Assembly (NCBI GenBank): GCA_963772675.1
Contig: CAVYYF010000011.1
Coordinates: forward strand, 62,001 to 126,000
DNA: 64,000 bases
DNA from: JAKAGZ01 sp963772675
Lineage (GTDB): Bacteria; Bacteroidota; Ignavibacteria; Ignavibacteriales; Ignavibacteriaceae
Reading direction: 5' to 3'
Positions 9,434 to 18,941 of this stretch are shown piece after piece. Both the position numbers and the translations under genes were made by a program. The notes beneath the pieces are model-generated. The model searched no databases. It was not told the origin of the DNA and saw only the letters and a program-made list of their open reading frames with translations. The number at the start of each line of letters is the position of its first letter. Within the stretch, counting starts at the first letter, position 1.

Positions 9434-12400
9434 TTATTTATTTTTGTATTCTGTGGGAGATACCCCAAACTGTTTTTTGAAACTTCTTGTAAAATTAGCC
9501 TGATCTGAAAAACCAACCTGGTAACATATTTCCGCAATGTTTCCGGCACCTTTTTTCAGCAAATCCGCAGCCCGCTGCAAGCGCATAGAACGGATTAATT
9601 GTCCCGGTGGTTGGTCAATAAGAGCATTTAGTTTACGGTTGAGATGTGTTTCGCTCATAGCTAATTGTTCAGCCAAGGCAGAAACATTGAAATTTTCTTC
9701 CCCCATAGATTTTTCAATAATTTCCAGGGCTTTCTTCAGAAATTTTTGATCTACTGAATCATCGGTAACTTCGGAAGGATGAATTATTGTTGCTGTGCTG
9801 AATTTTTGCCGTAGTTTCCTTCTGATTTCAATGAGGTTTCTTATTCTTAGTTGTAGCTCTTTTATATTGAAAGGTTTTATTAAATAATCGTCCACTCTAG
9901 TATCGAGTCCGGTAATTTTATCTTCATCAGTTGCTTTTGCCGTTAACATAATTATTGGAATGTGACTGGTCCTTTCGTCCGATCTGATCTCTTTACTTAA
10001 TTGGAATCCATCCATAATTGGCATCATTACATCAGTTAATATTAAATCCGGAATAAGTTCCTGTGCTTTTACAAGCCCTTCTTTACCGTTTGTGGCTACT
10101 TCTACATTATATGTTTCACATAAATTTTCCCTTATATAATTTCTTATATCTTTATTGTCCTCAACTACAAGAATTTGTGTCTTGTTGCTTCCTTTAATCT
10201 GGTTATCCGAAATTTCGGAATAAATAGTGGATTCAGTTAATTCTTCACTGCTTAATATTGTTTTGCTTTCTTCTTCCAGTGGGGATGGTGTTTCAATATT
10301 TACTTCTGCATTTTGTTGCATAACCGGTAGTTTTAGAGTAAACGAAGTAACCTCATCATGACTTGAAACTTCAACAGTACCATTATGTAGCTCAACTAAT
10401 TCTTTGACTAATGCGAGTCCTATCCCTGTACCTTCAAAGCTGAGTTTGTTTACATCTTTGACCTGGTAAAACCGATCAAAGATTTTAGCAAGGTTCTCTT
10501 CAGGAATTCCTGTCCCTGTGTTCTTAATTTCGATTTGTATCATTTCATTTTGGCTTGTTTCATTTGATTCAGATGAAACAATAAGGGAAACGGTTCCATT
10601 GTAAGGAGTAAATTTAAAGGCATTTGAAAGAAGATTGGTGGTGATTTTTTCAAGCTTATCCGGTTCATAATCTATTACAAAAGGTTCTTTTTCACTTTTG
10701 AAGTTTATACTTATTGATTTTTCACTTGCAATAGCTTCAAATGAGTAAATCAAATTTTTCAGGAATGTTATCACATCTTTGCGAACAAATTCTAATTTTA
10801 TACCGCCGCCTTCAATTTTTGAAAGATCGAGTAACTGATTTACAAGAGTAAGCAACCTGTTTGCATTGCGTTTGGCGACTGAAAGTTTTTCAATTATTTT
10901 GCTTTCACCAATACCTGGTATTACGTTATTAATCTGTCCTATTACTAAAGTTAAAGGTGTTCTGAATTCGTGCGATATATTTGTAAAGAACCGGGATTTT
11001 AAGTGATCGAGCTCTTTAATTTTTTGCGATTCAATGTGCTCAATCTTCAACTGGTTTCTTAATTTTATTCTTCCCAGTTCGTATTTTCTTATGCTGTAAA
11101 GCATTGCAAACAGAATAATTGCGTAAGATAAAAATGCATACCATGTTTTCCACCAGGGGGGCGTGATAATAATATTTAATGATATTCCTGCTTCATTCCA
11201 TATACCATCATTATTCGAACCTTTAACCCGTAAAGTATATTCACCCGGATCCAGATTAGTAAAGGTAGCTTCCCTTTTCGTGCCAAGGTAAATCCAGTTT
11301 CCATTAAAACCTTCCAGTTTGTAAGCATACTCATTCTTAAATGATTCTCTAAAACTTAATGCAGCGAACTCAAAGACTAGAATGTTATCTTTATAAGATA
11401 ATTCAATGTTTTGGTCTGCTGTAATACCTTTTACTATTGCCGGTTTTTGCTTTATTGTTTCTGACGAGTAGTATTTCAACTGTGTAACAACAATGGGCGG
11501 AATGTATGTATTGTGTTTTATGCTGTCGGGGTAAAATGAGTTAAAACCGTTAGGTCCGCCGAAAAACATCTCACCTGTTTTTGGACTTTTAAAGTAAGCA
11601 CTATAACTAAACTCGTTGCTTTGAAGTCCGTCGGTTACATCATAATTTTTGAACTTTAAAATTTCCTTGTTAAGCTTGTTATCGTAAGAGATAGTAATTT
11701 TTGATATACCTCTGTTTGTACTGACCCATAAATTTCCGTGTTCATCCTCTAAAATACCGTATACAACATTGTTGGGAAGTCCATCGTTTTCAGTATAAGC
11801 CTTAAATTTTCCGGTTTTTCTGTTAAGCAGATTAAGTCCCCCTCCGTATGTGCCTACCCAGAGTCTGCCAGACCTATCTTCGTAAATTGAATTGACCTGG
11901 TCCTGACGCAGACTGGTCGGATCATTTGGTTTATATTTGTAATGAATAAAATGTTTTGTCTTAGGATTAAATTTATTAAGTCCACCGCCATCTGTACCGA
12001 CCCAAAGTATCCCTGATCGATCTACATAAACTTTTCTTATTGTATTGTTACTCAGGCTGTATTTATTTCCCGGCTCGTGTTTGTAAATAACGTATTGGTT
12101 TGTTTGCGGATTAAGTTTGATGATACCGTTTCCCCAGCTTCCAGCCCAGAGGTTTCCTTTTTTATCTTCACAGATTGAAGTTGAAAAATCGGGAACAATG
12201 CTTTTAAAACGAAACTTTTGAATATCCGAATTATTTGTTCTATATAAACGATTGAGCCCACCTGCGCCGATCCAAAGAGTACCTGAGTGATCTTCAAAAA
12301 TTGAAGTTACCCAGCTGCTTGAAATGCTGCCGGCATTATTTTGATTATAAAGGAATCTTACAAACCTGTTTTTTTGCCGGTCGAACATTACAAGTCCGCC

Positions 12401-13711
12401 ATGCCACGAACCAAACCAAAGCATCCCGGTATGGTCTTCACAGATAGTTCTAATTGGATCGGTAATCAATCCATTAGGTTGATCAGAATTGTATTTATAA
12501 ACATGAAATTTTTGTTTACTCTGATAAAGTTTGTTAACGCCTCCGTCTCCTGTTCCGATCCATAAAATACCGGAACGATCTTTATAAATTGATGTGATAT
12601 CATTTGAACTAAGGCTATTAGGATCTTTTGTGTCGTGATGATAATGAAGGAAGTGTAGTTTTTTCCCCTTATTATTTGATTTGTCTTTATTTTCTGAAAG
12701 AAGTGTTTTATTGAGGCCATCTTCGGTTCCAACCCACAGTACGCTTTCTCCCGGAAGTTCTGATGCAGTTACTTTTATAAATGTTATTTTGTCATCGCTC
12801 AAACTGTTGGGATCTTCAGGGTTATGTCTGTACCTGATAAAAGTAAGTAAAGAATCTTTTTTTGGTGAATTATCATCCATATTTATTTTAAAAAGTCCTT
12901 CATTTGTACCAACCCACATCGAATTAAATTGGCCTATGTAAATGGTATTAATTTCACCAAAAATATTTTTTAGTAACCGATCGGGGAAATAATGGCTGAA
13001 ACTTTCTTTTTCTGTATCGAATCTTTCAAGACCATAATCGGTAGCAATCAATAATCCCCCGGAATTATCTTCATAATAAATTTGATTAATGTTATTGGTA
13101 TTAATTAAATTATTATCAGCATTAAAATTGTTTGCATAATGAATGAAATGGACATGATCTGGATAGTCTTTTCTATTTTGATTTTTTCTATCAATATCTG
13201 TATCACTGACCATTTTGTTAAGCCCTTTTTGTGTGCCAACCCAAAGTATTCCTTTATTGTCTTCATACAGTGCCCAGACTTCATCGTTGTCAAGGCTCGA
13301 AGAATTCCCCGGAATATTCCGGAAACAAGTGAAGCGTTCAGTTTTTCTATCAAACCTATCAAGTCCTCCCCCAAGAGTACCTATCCATAAAGTTCCGGAA
13401 CTATCTTCACAAAGCGAATAAACCCAGTTATGACTCAGACTTGTTGAATCACCGGGTATATTTCTGTAGACAGTGATATTATATCCATCATATTTATCGA
13501 GACCGTCAAATGTGCCGAACCAGATAAATCCTTCCCGGTCTTGCAGAATACAATTTATAGTGGATTGTGAAAGTCCCTGTTCAAGGGATATGTGCTCAAT
13601 TATAGTCCCCTGGGCTTGTAAAGGTGTGATGTTACCCCAATTCAGCAAAACGGAAATAAGTATTATTAAGGTAATTTGAGCAAAGCGATGATATTTAATA
13701 TCGTTAGTCAA
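9434..13711 (-). CDS. Hybrid two-component system protein: propeller sensor, histidine kinase, receiver, AraC output
   Basis: 1425 residues. A signal peptide (to about residue 33) leads to a periplasmic sensor of 14 repeats such as LWIGTLGGGLDRF, enough for two seven-bladed propellers (to about residue 735). A Y_Y_Y domain and one membrane segment (WYAFLSYAIILFAMLYSI, about residues 855-875) follow. The cytoplasmic part has HisKA with phospho-acceptor His914 in SHEFRTP, an ATPase domain (NLLSNAFKF, then GTGIGLALV), a receiver with phospho-acceptor Asp1227 (LTDVMMP) and a C-terminal AraC helix-turn-helix pair ending FGVSPTEY. All parts appear intact. In Bacteroides such proteins sense glycan fragments and turn on neighbouring genes. 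Here no SusD or glycosidase is adjacent; the three T9SS cargo genes downstream are the nearest candidate targets. Confidence 0.95.
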   Translation of the reverse strand: MTNDIKYHRFAQITLIILISVLLNWGNITPLQAQGTIIEHISLEQGLSQSTINCILQDREGFIWFGTFDGLDKYDGYNITVYRNIPGDSTSLSHNWVYSLCEDSSGTLWIGTLGGGLDRFDRKTERFTCFRNIPGNSSSLDNDEVWALYEDNKGILWVGTQKGLNKMVSDTDIDRKNQNRKDYPDHVHFIHYANNFNADNNLINTNNINQIYYEDNSGGLLIATDYGLERFDTEKESFSHYFPDRLLKNIFGEINTIYIGQFNSMWVGTNEGLFKINMDDNSPKKDSLLTFIRYRHNPEDPNSLSDDKITFIKVTASELPGESVLWVGTEDGLNKTLLSENKDKSNNKGKKLHFLHYHHDTKDPNSLSSNDITSIYKDRSGILWIGTGDGGVNKLYQSKQKFHVYKYNSDQPNGLITDPIRTICEDHTGMLWFGSWHGGLVMFDRQKNRFVRFLYNQNNAGSISSSWVTSIFEDHSGTLWIGAGGLNRLYRTNNSDIQKFRFKSIVPDFSTSICEDKKGNLWAGSWGNGIIKLNPQTNQYVIYKHEPGNKYSLSNNTIRKVYVDRSGILWVGTDGGGLNKFNPKTKHFIHYKYKPNDPTSLRQDQVNSIYEDRSGRLWVGTYGGGLNLLNRKTGKFKAYTENDGLPNNVVYGILEDEHGNLWVSTNRGISKITISYDNKLNKEILKFKNYDVTDGLQSNEFSYSAYFKSPKTGEMFFGGPNGFNSFYPDSIKHNTYIPPIVVTQLKYYSSETIKQKPAIVKGITADQNIELSYKDNILVFEFAALSFRESFKNEYAYKLEGFNGNWIYLGTKREATFTNLDPGEYTLRVKGSNNDGIWNEAGISLNIIITPPWWKTWYAFLSYAIILFAMLYSIRKYELGRIKLRNQLKIEHIESQKIKELDHLKSRFFTNISHEFRTPLTLVIGQINNVIPGIGESKIIEKLSVAKRNANRLLTLVNQLLDLSKIEGGGIKLEFVRKDVITFLKNLIYSFEAIASEKSISINFKSEKEPFVIDYEPDKLEKITTNLLSNAFKFTPYNGTVSLIVSSESNETSQNEMIQIEIKNTGTGIPEENLAKIFDRFYQVKDVNKLSFEGTGIGLALVKELVELHNGTVEVSSHDEVTSFTLKLPVMQQNAEVNIETPSPLEEESKTILSSEELTESTIYSEISDNQIKGSNKTQILVVEDNKDIRNYIRENLCETYNVEVATNGKEGLVKAQELIPDLILTDVMMPIMDGFQLSKEIRSDERTSHIPIIMLTAKATDEDKITGLDTRVDDYLIKPFNIKELQLRIRNLIEIRRKLRQKFSTATIIHPSEVTDDSVDQKFLKKALEIIEKSMGEENFNVSALAEQLAMSETHLNRKLNALIDQPPGQLIRSMRLQRAADLLKKGAGNIAEICYQVGFSDQANFTRSFKKQFGVSPTEYKNK

Positions 13712-13832
13712 TTTTGCTCTGATTTATTTTGCAGAAGCTATTGCCGAATTGAAATTACAATAAAATTAATTAAGAGTGAAGTTTAAAGTAAAGACAATGA
13801 TTCGGGCAATATAGTAGAATGGTTTAAAACAA

Positions 13833-13864
13833 AAATGACACCCAGCAATTGCCGGATGTCATTT
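13833..13864. terminator. Strong bidirectional intrinsic terminator
   Basis: AAATGACA and TGTCATTT plus an inner GC-rich section with two G-T pairs give a stem of about 14 pairs around AATT. T tracts follow on both strands (ATTTTTTATT on plus, TTTTTGTTTT on minus). It lies just past the inositol-phosphate synthase stop and ends that operon before the hybrid sensor gene. Confidence 0.8.
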
Positions 13865-13887
13865 TTTATTATTAATAATAATTGATA

Positions 13888-15228
13888 TTATGAATACATA
13901 TCTATATCATCAATGAATTCTGGCTTGTTGCTCTGGTCTGTATGAGTAACCGGTTTTTCACCAACGAGTTCGCGTAAGGTATTTTTCATTTTCATTAATT
14001 GGATGAAAAGATCGTGTTCGGGAACGATATCATCTGCGTGCATCGGGCTTTTGAAATAAAACGATAACCATTCCTGTATTCCTGAGAGGTTAGATCTCTT
14101 CGCCAGGTCCATAAAAAGTATTAAGTCGAGAACTATAGGAGCAGCAAGAATAGAATCCTTGCAGAGGAAATCAATCTTCATTTGCATTTCGTAACCGAGC
14201 CAGCCAAAAATGTCTATATTGTCCCACCCTTCTTTATTATCTCCTCGTGGAGGATAATAATTAATTCTTACTTTATGATAATGATCTTTGTAAAGATCAG
14301 GATACAGATTTGGTTGAAGTATTGTATCGAGTACGGAAAGCTTACTTACTTCTTTTGTCTTGAATGAATTCGGATCATCGAGAACTTCTCCGTCACGATT
14401 GCCAAGAATATTTGTGGAGAACCATCCATTCAAACCAAGCATTCTCGCTTTCAGCATGGGAGCTATTACTGTTTTCACCATTGTCTGGCCCGTCTTAAAA
14501 TCTTTACCTGCAGCCGGTACATTATTCTGAATCGCAAATTCAACAAGAGCAGGGAGGTCAACAGAAAGATTTGGAGCGCCGTTTATATAAGGCACGCCCT
14601 CAGCAATTGAAGCGTACGCGTAAATCATGCTCGGTGCAATTTCAGTATGATTTTCTTTTAATCCTTTTTCAAATTGTTCAAGTGTACTTAGCTCACCGTT
14701 AACTGGTTGATAAATTTCGGTACTTCCGCACCAGATAGTTACCAGCCTGTCGCAATTATTCTTTTCTTTAAAGTTTCTAATATCTTCACGAACTTTTTCA
14801 GCAAGATCAAATTTGTTTTTTTCTTTTTTAACAAAATCACCGTGAAGATTTACGACAAATCTTTGTTCGAACACTGCCGGCATAGGTCTGATGGCATCAA
14901 GTTCTTTCCTGACAGCAAGCAGATCTTTTTCGTGAAGAACTTTGGCTTCCATTGCAGAATCAAAACAGCTTTCATCACGAATATCCCATCCTCCGAAAAC
15001 CATATCGCTCATATTAGCAAGAGGAACAAAATCTTTTATTCTGGGAAAATTATTTTCATTTCTTTTACCAACTCTGATCGTAGCCATTTGAGTGAGTGAG
15101 CCGATAGGTTTTGCTGAATTTTTATTTATTGCTAATGTGCCTGCCAGGAAAGTGGTAGAAACTGCACCGTTCAATCCTACAATCAAAACGCCTAACTTTC
15201 CAGTGGGTTGCTGAATATCTTGTTTCAT
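13888..15228 (-). CDS. ino1: Inositol-3-phosphate synthase
   Basis: 446 residues. Converts glucose 6-phosphate to 1D-myo-inositol 3-phosphate with enzyme-bound NAD. Visible family marks are the N-terminal dinucleotide motif LIVGLNGAVSTTFLAG, the block KDFKTGQTMVKT, NILGNRDGEVLDDP, and the catalytic-domain signature EMQMKIDFLCKDSILAAP. Length and motifs fit the Bacteroidota-type enzyme, with no missing parts. It is the last gene of an eleven-gene minus-strand run, 39 bases after the HAD gene, and is followed by a strong terminator. It supplies the inositol phosphate for the CDP-alcohol phosphotransferase encoded upstream in the same run. Confidence 0.95.
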   Translation of the reverse strand: MKQDIQQPTGKLGVLIVGLNGAVSTTFLAGTLAINKNSAKPIGSLTQMATIRVGKRNENNFPRIKDFVPLANMSDMVFGGWDIRDESCFDSAMEAKVLHEKDLLAVRKELDAIRPMPAVFEQRFVVNLHGDFVKKEKNKFDLAEKVREDIRNFKEKNNCDRLVTIWCGSTEIYQPVNGELSTLEQFEKGLKENHTEIAPSMIYAYASIAEGVPYINGAPNLSVDLPALVEFAIQNNVPAAGKDFKTGQTMVKTVIAPMLKARMLGLNGWFSTNILGNRDGEVLDDPNSFKTKEVSKLSVLDTILQPNLYPDLYKDHYHKVRINYYPPRGDNKEGWDNIDIFGWLGYEMQMKIDFLCKDSILAAPIVLDLILFMDLAKRSNLSGIQEWLSFYFKSPMHADDIVPEHDLFIQLMKMKNTLRELVGEKPVTHTDQSNKPEFIDDIDMYS

Positions 15229-15267
15229 ACTTTATTCCTTATTTAGTGAGTTTTACTTATCAAAAAA

Positions 15268-15981
15268 TTATCGGGGAAATAATTTATAAATAATCTCCTT
15301 AATTTCCATAATATCTTTAACAATAAAATCTGCTGAATTAGTTTCATTGGGTTTTGTCCAGCTACTTACATCCAGCCAGATTGTTTTACAATTAAGCGAT
15401 TTTGCTGGTTTTATGTCTCTTTCGTAGGAATCTCCAACAACGAAAGTATTGCCTGGCAAAACGTTTAATTTTTCAATAGCGAGCCTGAAGATTGCCGGAT
15501 CTGGTTTGGTGATCCCGGCAAGAGTTGAGTCAACCAGTACATCGAAATATTCTGAAATATCTAATCCATTTAGAGCGGCTTCAAGATTCCCGTAAAAGTT
15601 GGAAACGACGCCAAGCCTGAATGCACTTTTGATATCTGCTAATATTTCTTTTACAAGATTTATTACTTCCAGCACATCCTTGTAACAATTTTCTGCAACT
15701 ATTTTAGAAGATTTGGCAGCTGTCCCTGGAAAAGAGTAGTTTTTGTTTTTCTCAAGATAGCTTAGTTGTAGATAGGCTTGTTTCTTAATAGTTGTGAAAA
15801 AATCATCATCTCTTTTTACTTCAGAGTACATTTGTGGTTCTGCATTCACGTAGGCCTTGTTGAAATCATCCAATCTAATATTCAGATTTGCTTCTTCGTA
15901 CGCGGTTCTGAATTTTTCACTCCAATGAATACCGTTTGTATCAAGTGTTCCACCAAAGTCGAAAAGGATTGCTCTGTTCAC
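15268..15981 (-). CDS. HAD-family hydrolase, candidate lipid or inositol phosphate phosphatase
   Basis: 237 residues. The HAD core is present: motif I FDFGGTLD at the N-terminus with nucleophile Asp8, motif II VVSNF, Lys in ITKPDPAIFRLA, and the acidic motif VVGDSYERDIKPA. Motif I reads DFGGT rather than DxDGT, so the usual second aspartate (general acid in phosphatases) is Gly10; this variant occurs in dehalogenase-like HADs and in some of unknown activity. The start ATG overlaps the stop of the upstream membrane-protein gene by four bases (ATGA), so the two are translationally coupled. Its place between inositol phosphate synthase and the lipid genes suggests it removes a phosphate from a phosphatidylinositol-phosphate-like intermediate, as described for Bacteroides inositol lipid clusters. 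That assignment is inference. Confidence 0.8.
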   Translation of the reverse strand: MNRAILFDFGGTLDTNGIHWSEKFRTAYEEANLNIRLDDFNKAYVNAEPQMYSEVKRDDDFFTTIKKQAYLQLSYLEKNKNYSFPGTAAKSSKIVAENCYKDVLEVINLVKEILADIKSAFRLGVVSNFYGNLEAALNGLDISEYFDVLVDSTLAGITKPDPAIFRLAIEKLNVLPGNTFVVGDSYERDIKPAKSLNCKTIWLDVSSWTKPNETNSADFIVKDIMEIKEIIYKLFPR

Positions 15982-17003
15982 TGCGATTCTTCCGACATAT
16001 ATTCAGAAATATCTTTTGTACCTCTTTCTTTTTTCTTTCCGTTGAACTGAATTAAAACCAGCCCAACGAGAATCCAGAAAAATTCTCTTACGCGGTTCAC
16101 AAGCCCGATATAAATACCTACCCCGGGGATAATATTTAAACTGCCAAGAACGAGGTAAAGTCCACCTTCTCTCGTACCAAGCTCGAAAGGCATAAAGAAA
16201 AATAAATTTATGATAAGTGATGAACCGGCATTAATATAAAATGCTTCCATAAAAGAAATATTAATTCCTATGGCTTTCAGAATAAATAAAAATTCTAGTG
16301 ATGCGACTATTCTTGCTGCATATTCGAAAAATAATGCAAAGTAGAAATGATTCTTCCTTTCGTTGTATAGCTGCTTGATCTCTTCATCTATCTTTAAAAG
16401 ACTTTCCTCTTTCTTCGAGAGTTTTTTATATAAAGATTTTAAGAGGGGAATTTTTGATAAAAGATTTAACAGGGAGGCAAAGATCCCATTTTTATGGCGC
16501 GAAAAAGTGAACCAGATGAAAACTGATAAAACCACAAACGCTGTAAACAAAGTGATTTTTAATCCGGTAGCAAGTGGCAACAAAGCACCGGCCAGGATAA
16601 TTGCTGTTACCCAGAAAATAAAATGAGAAAGAAAATGAAGCATCGTATAAAGTATCACAGATGATACGGCAGAATTCAGACCGATTTTATCTTTTAAAGC
16701 TATAACGCGATAAGGTTCGCCACCGAGGTTTACAAAAGGAGTGATATAATTTATTGCAAAACCACTGAGCGTTATTCCATAAATACTTGCAAAACCAACT
16801 TTTTTATTTTTGGCGTCGATTACATAATACCACGCCCAGGCGTTAAGGTAATAAACAACACCCCAGACTCCGACCACAGGAACAAACCACCAGCCGGATC
16901 TTTTTACGTTTTCAATTATGTTTGAAATACCGAAGTCTGAAATTAACCAGGCAAAAACCCCTAACCCGATAATGAAGAAAAAAGTCTTGAAATACTTATT
17001 CAT
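15978..17003 (-). CDS. LPG-synthase-type (UPF0104) integral membrane protein
   Basis: 341 residues with about eight hydrophobic segments. It belongs to the lysylphosphatidylglycerol synthase transmembrane-region family, judged by the N-terminal KYFKTFFFIIGLGVFAW start, the GGEPYRVIAL motif in the third segment, and FELGTREGGLYLVLG near residue 285. Family members are thought to be lipid flippases or to act with glycosyl/aminoacyl transferases. It lacks the soluble aminoacyl-transferase half of MprF. The start overlaps the oxidoreductase gene by eight bases and the end overlaps the HAD gene by four. In this setting it is a candidate flippase for the inositol lipid. Confidence 0.8.
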   Translation of the reverse strand: MNKYFKTFFFIIGLGVFAWLISDFGISNIIENVKRSGWWFVPVVGVWGVVYYLNAWAWYYVIDAKNKKVGFASIYGITLSGFAINYITPFVNLGGEPYRVIALKDKIGLNSAVSSVILYTMLHFLSHFIFWVTAIILAGALLPLATGLKITLFTAFVVLSVFIWFTFSRHKNGIFASLLNLLSKIPLLKSLYKKLSKKEESLLKIDEEIKQLYNERKNHFYFALFFEYAARIVASLEFLFILKAIGINISFMEAFYINAGSSLIINLFFFMPFELGTREGGLYLVLGSLNIIPGVGIYIGLVNRVREFFWILVGLVLIQFNGKKKERGTKDISEYMSEESQ

Positions 17004-18016
17004 TCAAAATTATTGTTTTGTTCATCTTTGCCGATTCATAACATTTTTCGAGGAGTTGAATTGAAGTAAGCGCTTCTTTTATGAAATCTTCCGAAGATTC
17101 TTTGTCTTGCATCTTTCTTACAAATTCATTTATGAGTGAAATATAAAGAGAAAAATAATGAGATTTGTCAGATGCTTCTGGTACGGTGATTATTTCTTCG
17201 CCTTTGTTCGAATATTTCCGCAATTGTTTTGAACCATCATAAGATAAACTACTGTTATTTGAAACAGCTCTTGCTGTGTTTACTCTTCTGTCAGCGCCCC
17301 AGGTGAGTGTTATTTCGGCAAAAGCTTTTTCGAATTCTAAATTAACAACAGCCGTATCTTCAACAGAATACTCGGGATGGTTAAGATTAAATGTTTTTGC
17401 GGTTACATTTAATGGTTTTCCGCAAAGCCAGTTAACAAGATAAAGATAATGAACACCGGTATCAGCTAAGAATCCCACCTCCGCTTAATGATTTATCTGT
17501 TCTCCAACCAGGTTGAAAAGCTGTTCCTCCCTGGTCAGCCTGCATTCTGAAAACATTAAATTGCAAAAGTGATTTTGACTTTGGATCGCTTTCATTTAGG
17601 AATGTCTTAAAGTTTTGCCATGTTGGCGAGTATCTATATTGATGGCAGGGCATAAAAACCAAATCGCTTTCGCTCAAAAATTTATAAGTTTCTTTTGCTT
17701 CATCCAAAGTCAATGTAAAGGGCTTTTCGCAAAGTATGTGAACTTTGTTTTTAATCCCTTCTTTAATTAAAGAAGAATGAAATTTTGGTGGAGCTGTAAT
17801 ATCAATAAAGTCAATTTTTTCATTTGCAAAAAGATCATTGGTTGAAGAATAAAATTTTAGTGACGGAAAATCTTTTTGTCCCTGTTTGCGATTTTCTTCC
17901 AGCGGCTCAACAACCGCAATAAGTTGAGCTTTATCTTTTAATGCTTCGTTAAAGAAAGCTTTAACATGACTGACTTGTGCAATCTTTCCAAATCCTACAA
18001 TAGCGCCTTTTACCAT
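16996..18016 (-). pseudogene. Gfo/Idh/MocA-family oxidoreductase, single-base frameshift
   Basis: Two frames together make one NAD(P)-dependent sugar/inositol dehydrogenase of about 339 residues. The N-terminal part (from 18016) has the Rossmann motif GAIVGFGKIAQ and the family's EKP motif (LCEKPFTLT). It ends SGGGILS at a TGA, while the overlapping frame continues ADTGVHYLYLVNWLCGKPL, the normal follow-on. Removing one T of the CTT at 17468-17469 (A pair on plus) restores SGGGILADTGVHYL exactly. A GTG at 17476-17478 could start the second half, but that half lacks the cofactor domain. It lies four bases after the phosphotransferase gene. In this cluster it could oxidise an inositol ring or head-group sugar; substrate unknown. 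Confidence 0.8.
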
Positions 18017-18020
18017 TTAA

Positions 18021-18941
18021 TTAATTCTCCGAATGAGATTTTGCGAGAAGCAGAAGTTTTTTGCTTGTGTTTTCGTGTTTGAAAATAAAATATACAAGCA
18101 AAAGATTGAGGACAATTATTTCGAAGAGAAAATAATACAGAACGTTTGCATAAAAAATTGTGAAGAATAAAAATATCATTCTTGTGTTTGTCGTAAGTAT
18201 GTTCCCATATTTTAATAACGGCTTGTTCAGCTCCCGGTATTCTGATCTTAACCAATCAGGAATAAGACCGTTAAATTTTTCATAAGCATATTTGTAAAAT
18301 TTTCTAATTGTCTTCGAAAGGAACTCTTGCTTCCGCGTATAATCAACGTAAAACCACATTAATATTTTTTTACCTGTATCTCTGCTCCAGGAAAGTTTTT
18401 TGTATTTTTCCTTTAAATCTTTTAACTCATCAATAATACTTCTGCCATCTCCGTAAACAAAAAAAAGATAAAAGTTTCTGTAATATTCAGACATTGCACT
18501 TTGTAGTGAATGACTGAAGCCTGCAATTATTGCTATCAAAAAAATAAATGGCGTCCCGCCTTCAACAATAAACCTGATGCAAAGGTTTATATAAATACTC
18601 GTGAACATAAGGTTACCGGCAACTCCATCGAGAATTTTACCATAGCGCGAATGAATTTTTGTCATTCGGGCAAGCTGTCCGTCAGCACTATCCATAGCTT
18701 CTGCAGTAATAAGAAGAAAGACACCGATAAGATTTATGGTTGTGTTCTGGTAGAAAAATAAATGTCCTGCGAGTACTCCGAAGAAAATACTGGCTATAGT
18801 TACAAAGTTCGGTGAAACGCCAATTGATCTGGAAACTACCGCCATGCCGTATCCGACAGGGCGGTAGAAAAACCTGTCTAAAAATTCTTCCGTATCAGTT
18901 GATTTGAATGTCGCTTCAATTTTAGATTTGATCTGAGACAT
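18021..18941 (-). CDS. CDP-alcohol phosphatidyltransferase, phosphatidylinositol-phosphate-synthase-like
   Basis: 306 residues with about six membrane segments. The CDP-alcohol phosphotransferase signature is clear: D84xxD87GxxA91R92, then eight residues to G101 and three to D105. The usual fourth aspartate, four residues after D105, is Gly109, followed by Asn110, so the catalytic base is not where expected. The family moves a phosphoalcohol onto or from a CDP-activated lipid. With inositol-3-phosphate synthase in the same operon, the likely product is a phosphatidylinositol phosphate. My recollection is that Bacteroides PIP synthases share the N-terminal FYRPxGY pattern seen here. The start overlaps the aminotransferase gene by 20 bases. 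Confidence 0.85.
   Translation of the reverse strand: MSQIKSKIEATFKSTDTEEFLDRFFYRPVGYGMAVVSRSIGVSPNFVTIASIFFGVLAGHLFFYQNTTINLIGVFLLITAEAMDSADGQLARMTKIHSRYGKILDGVAGNLMFTSIYINLCIRFIVEGGTPFIFLIAIIAGFSHSLQSAMSEYYRNFYLFFVYGDGRSIIDELKDLKEKYKKLSWSRDTGKKILMWFYVDYTRKQEFLSKTIRKFYKYAYEKFNGLIPDWLRSEYRELNKPLLKYGNILTTNTRMIFLFFTIFYANVLYYFLFEIIVLNLLLVYFIFKHENTSKKLLLLAKSHSEN

Noticed and set aside
9349..9549. 66-codon frame at the 3' end of the hybrid sensor gene
   Set aside because: It overlaps the AraC domain coding sequence in another frame and has no start context.
12052..13679. Several open frames of 68-89 codons on both strands inside the hybrid sensor gene
   Set aside because: They overlap the propeller-coding repeats of the real gene, and their length follows from the repeated DNA. 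None has a ribosome-binding site or known similarity.
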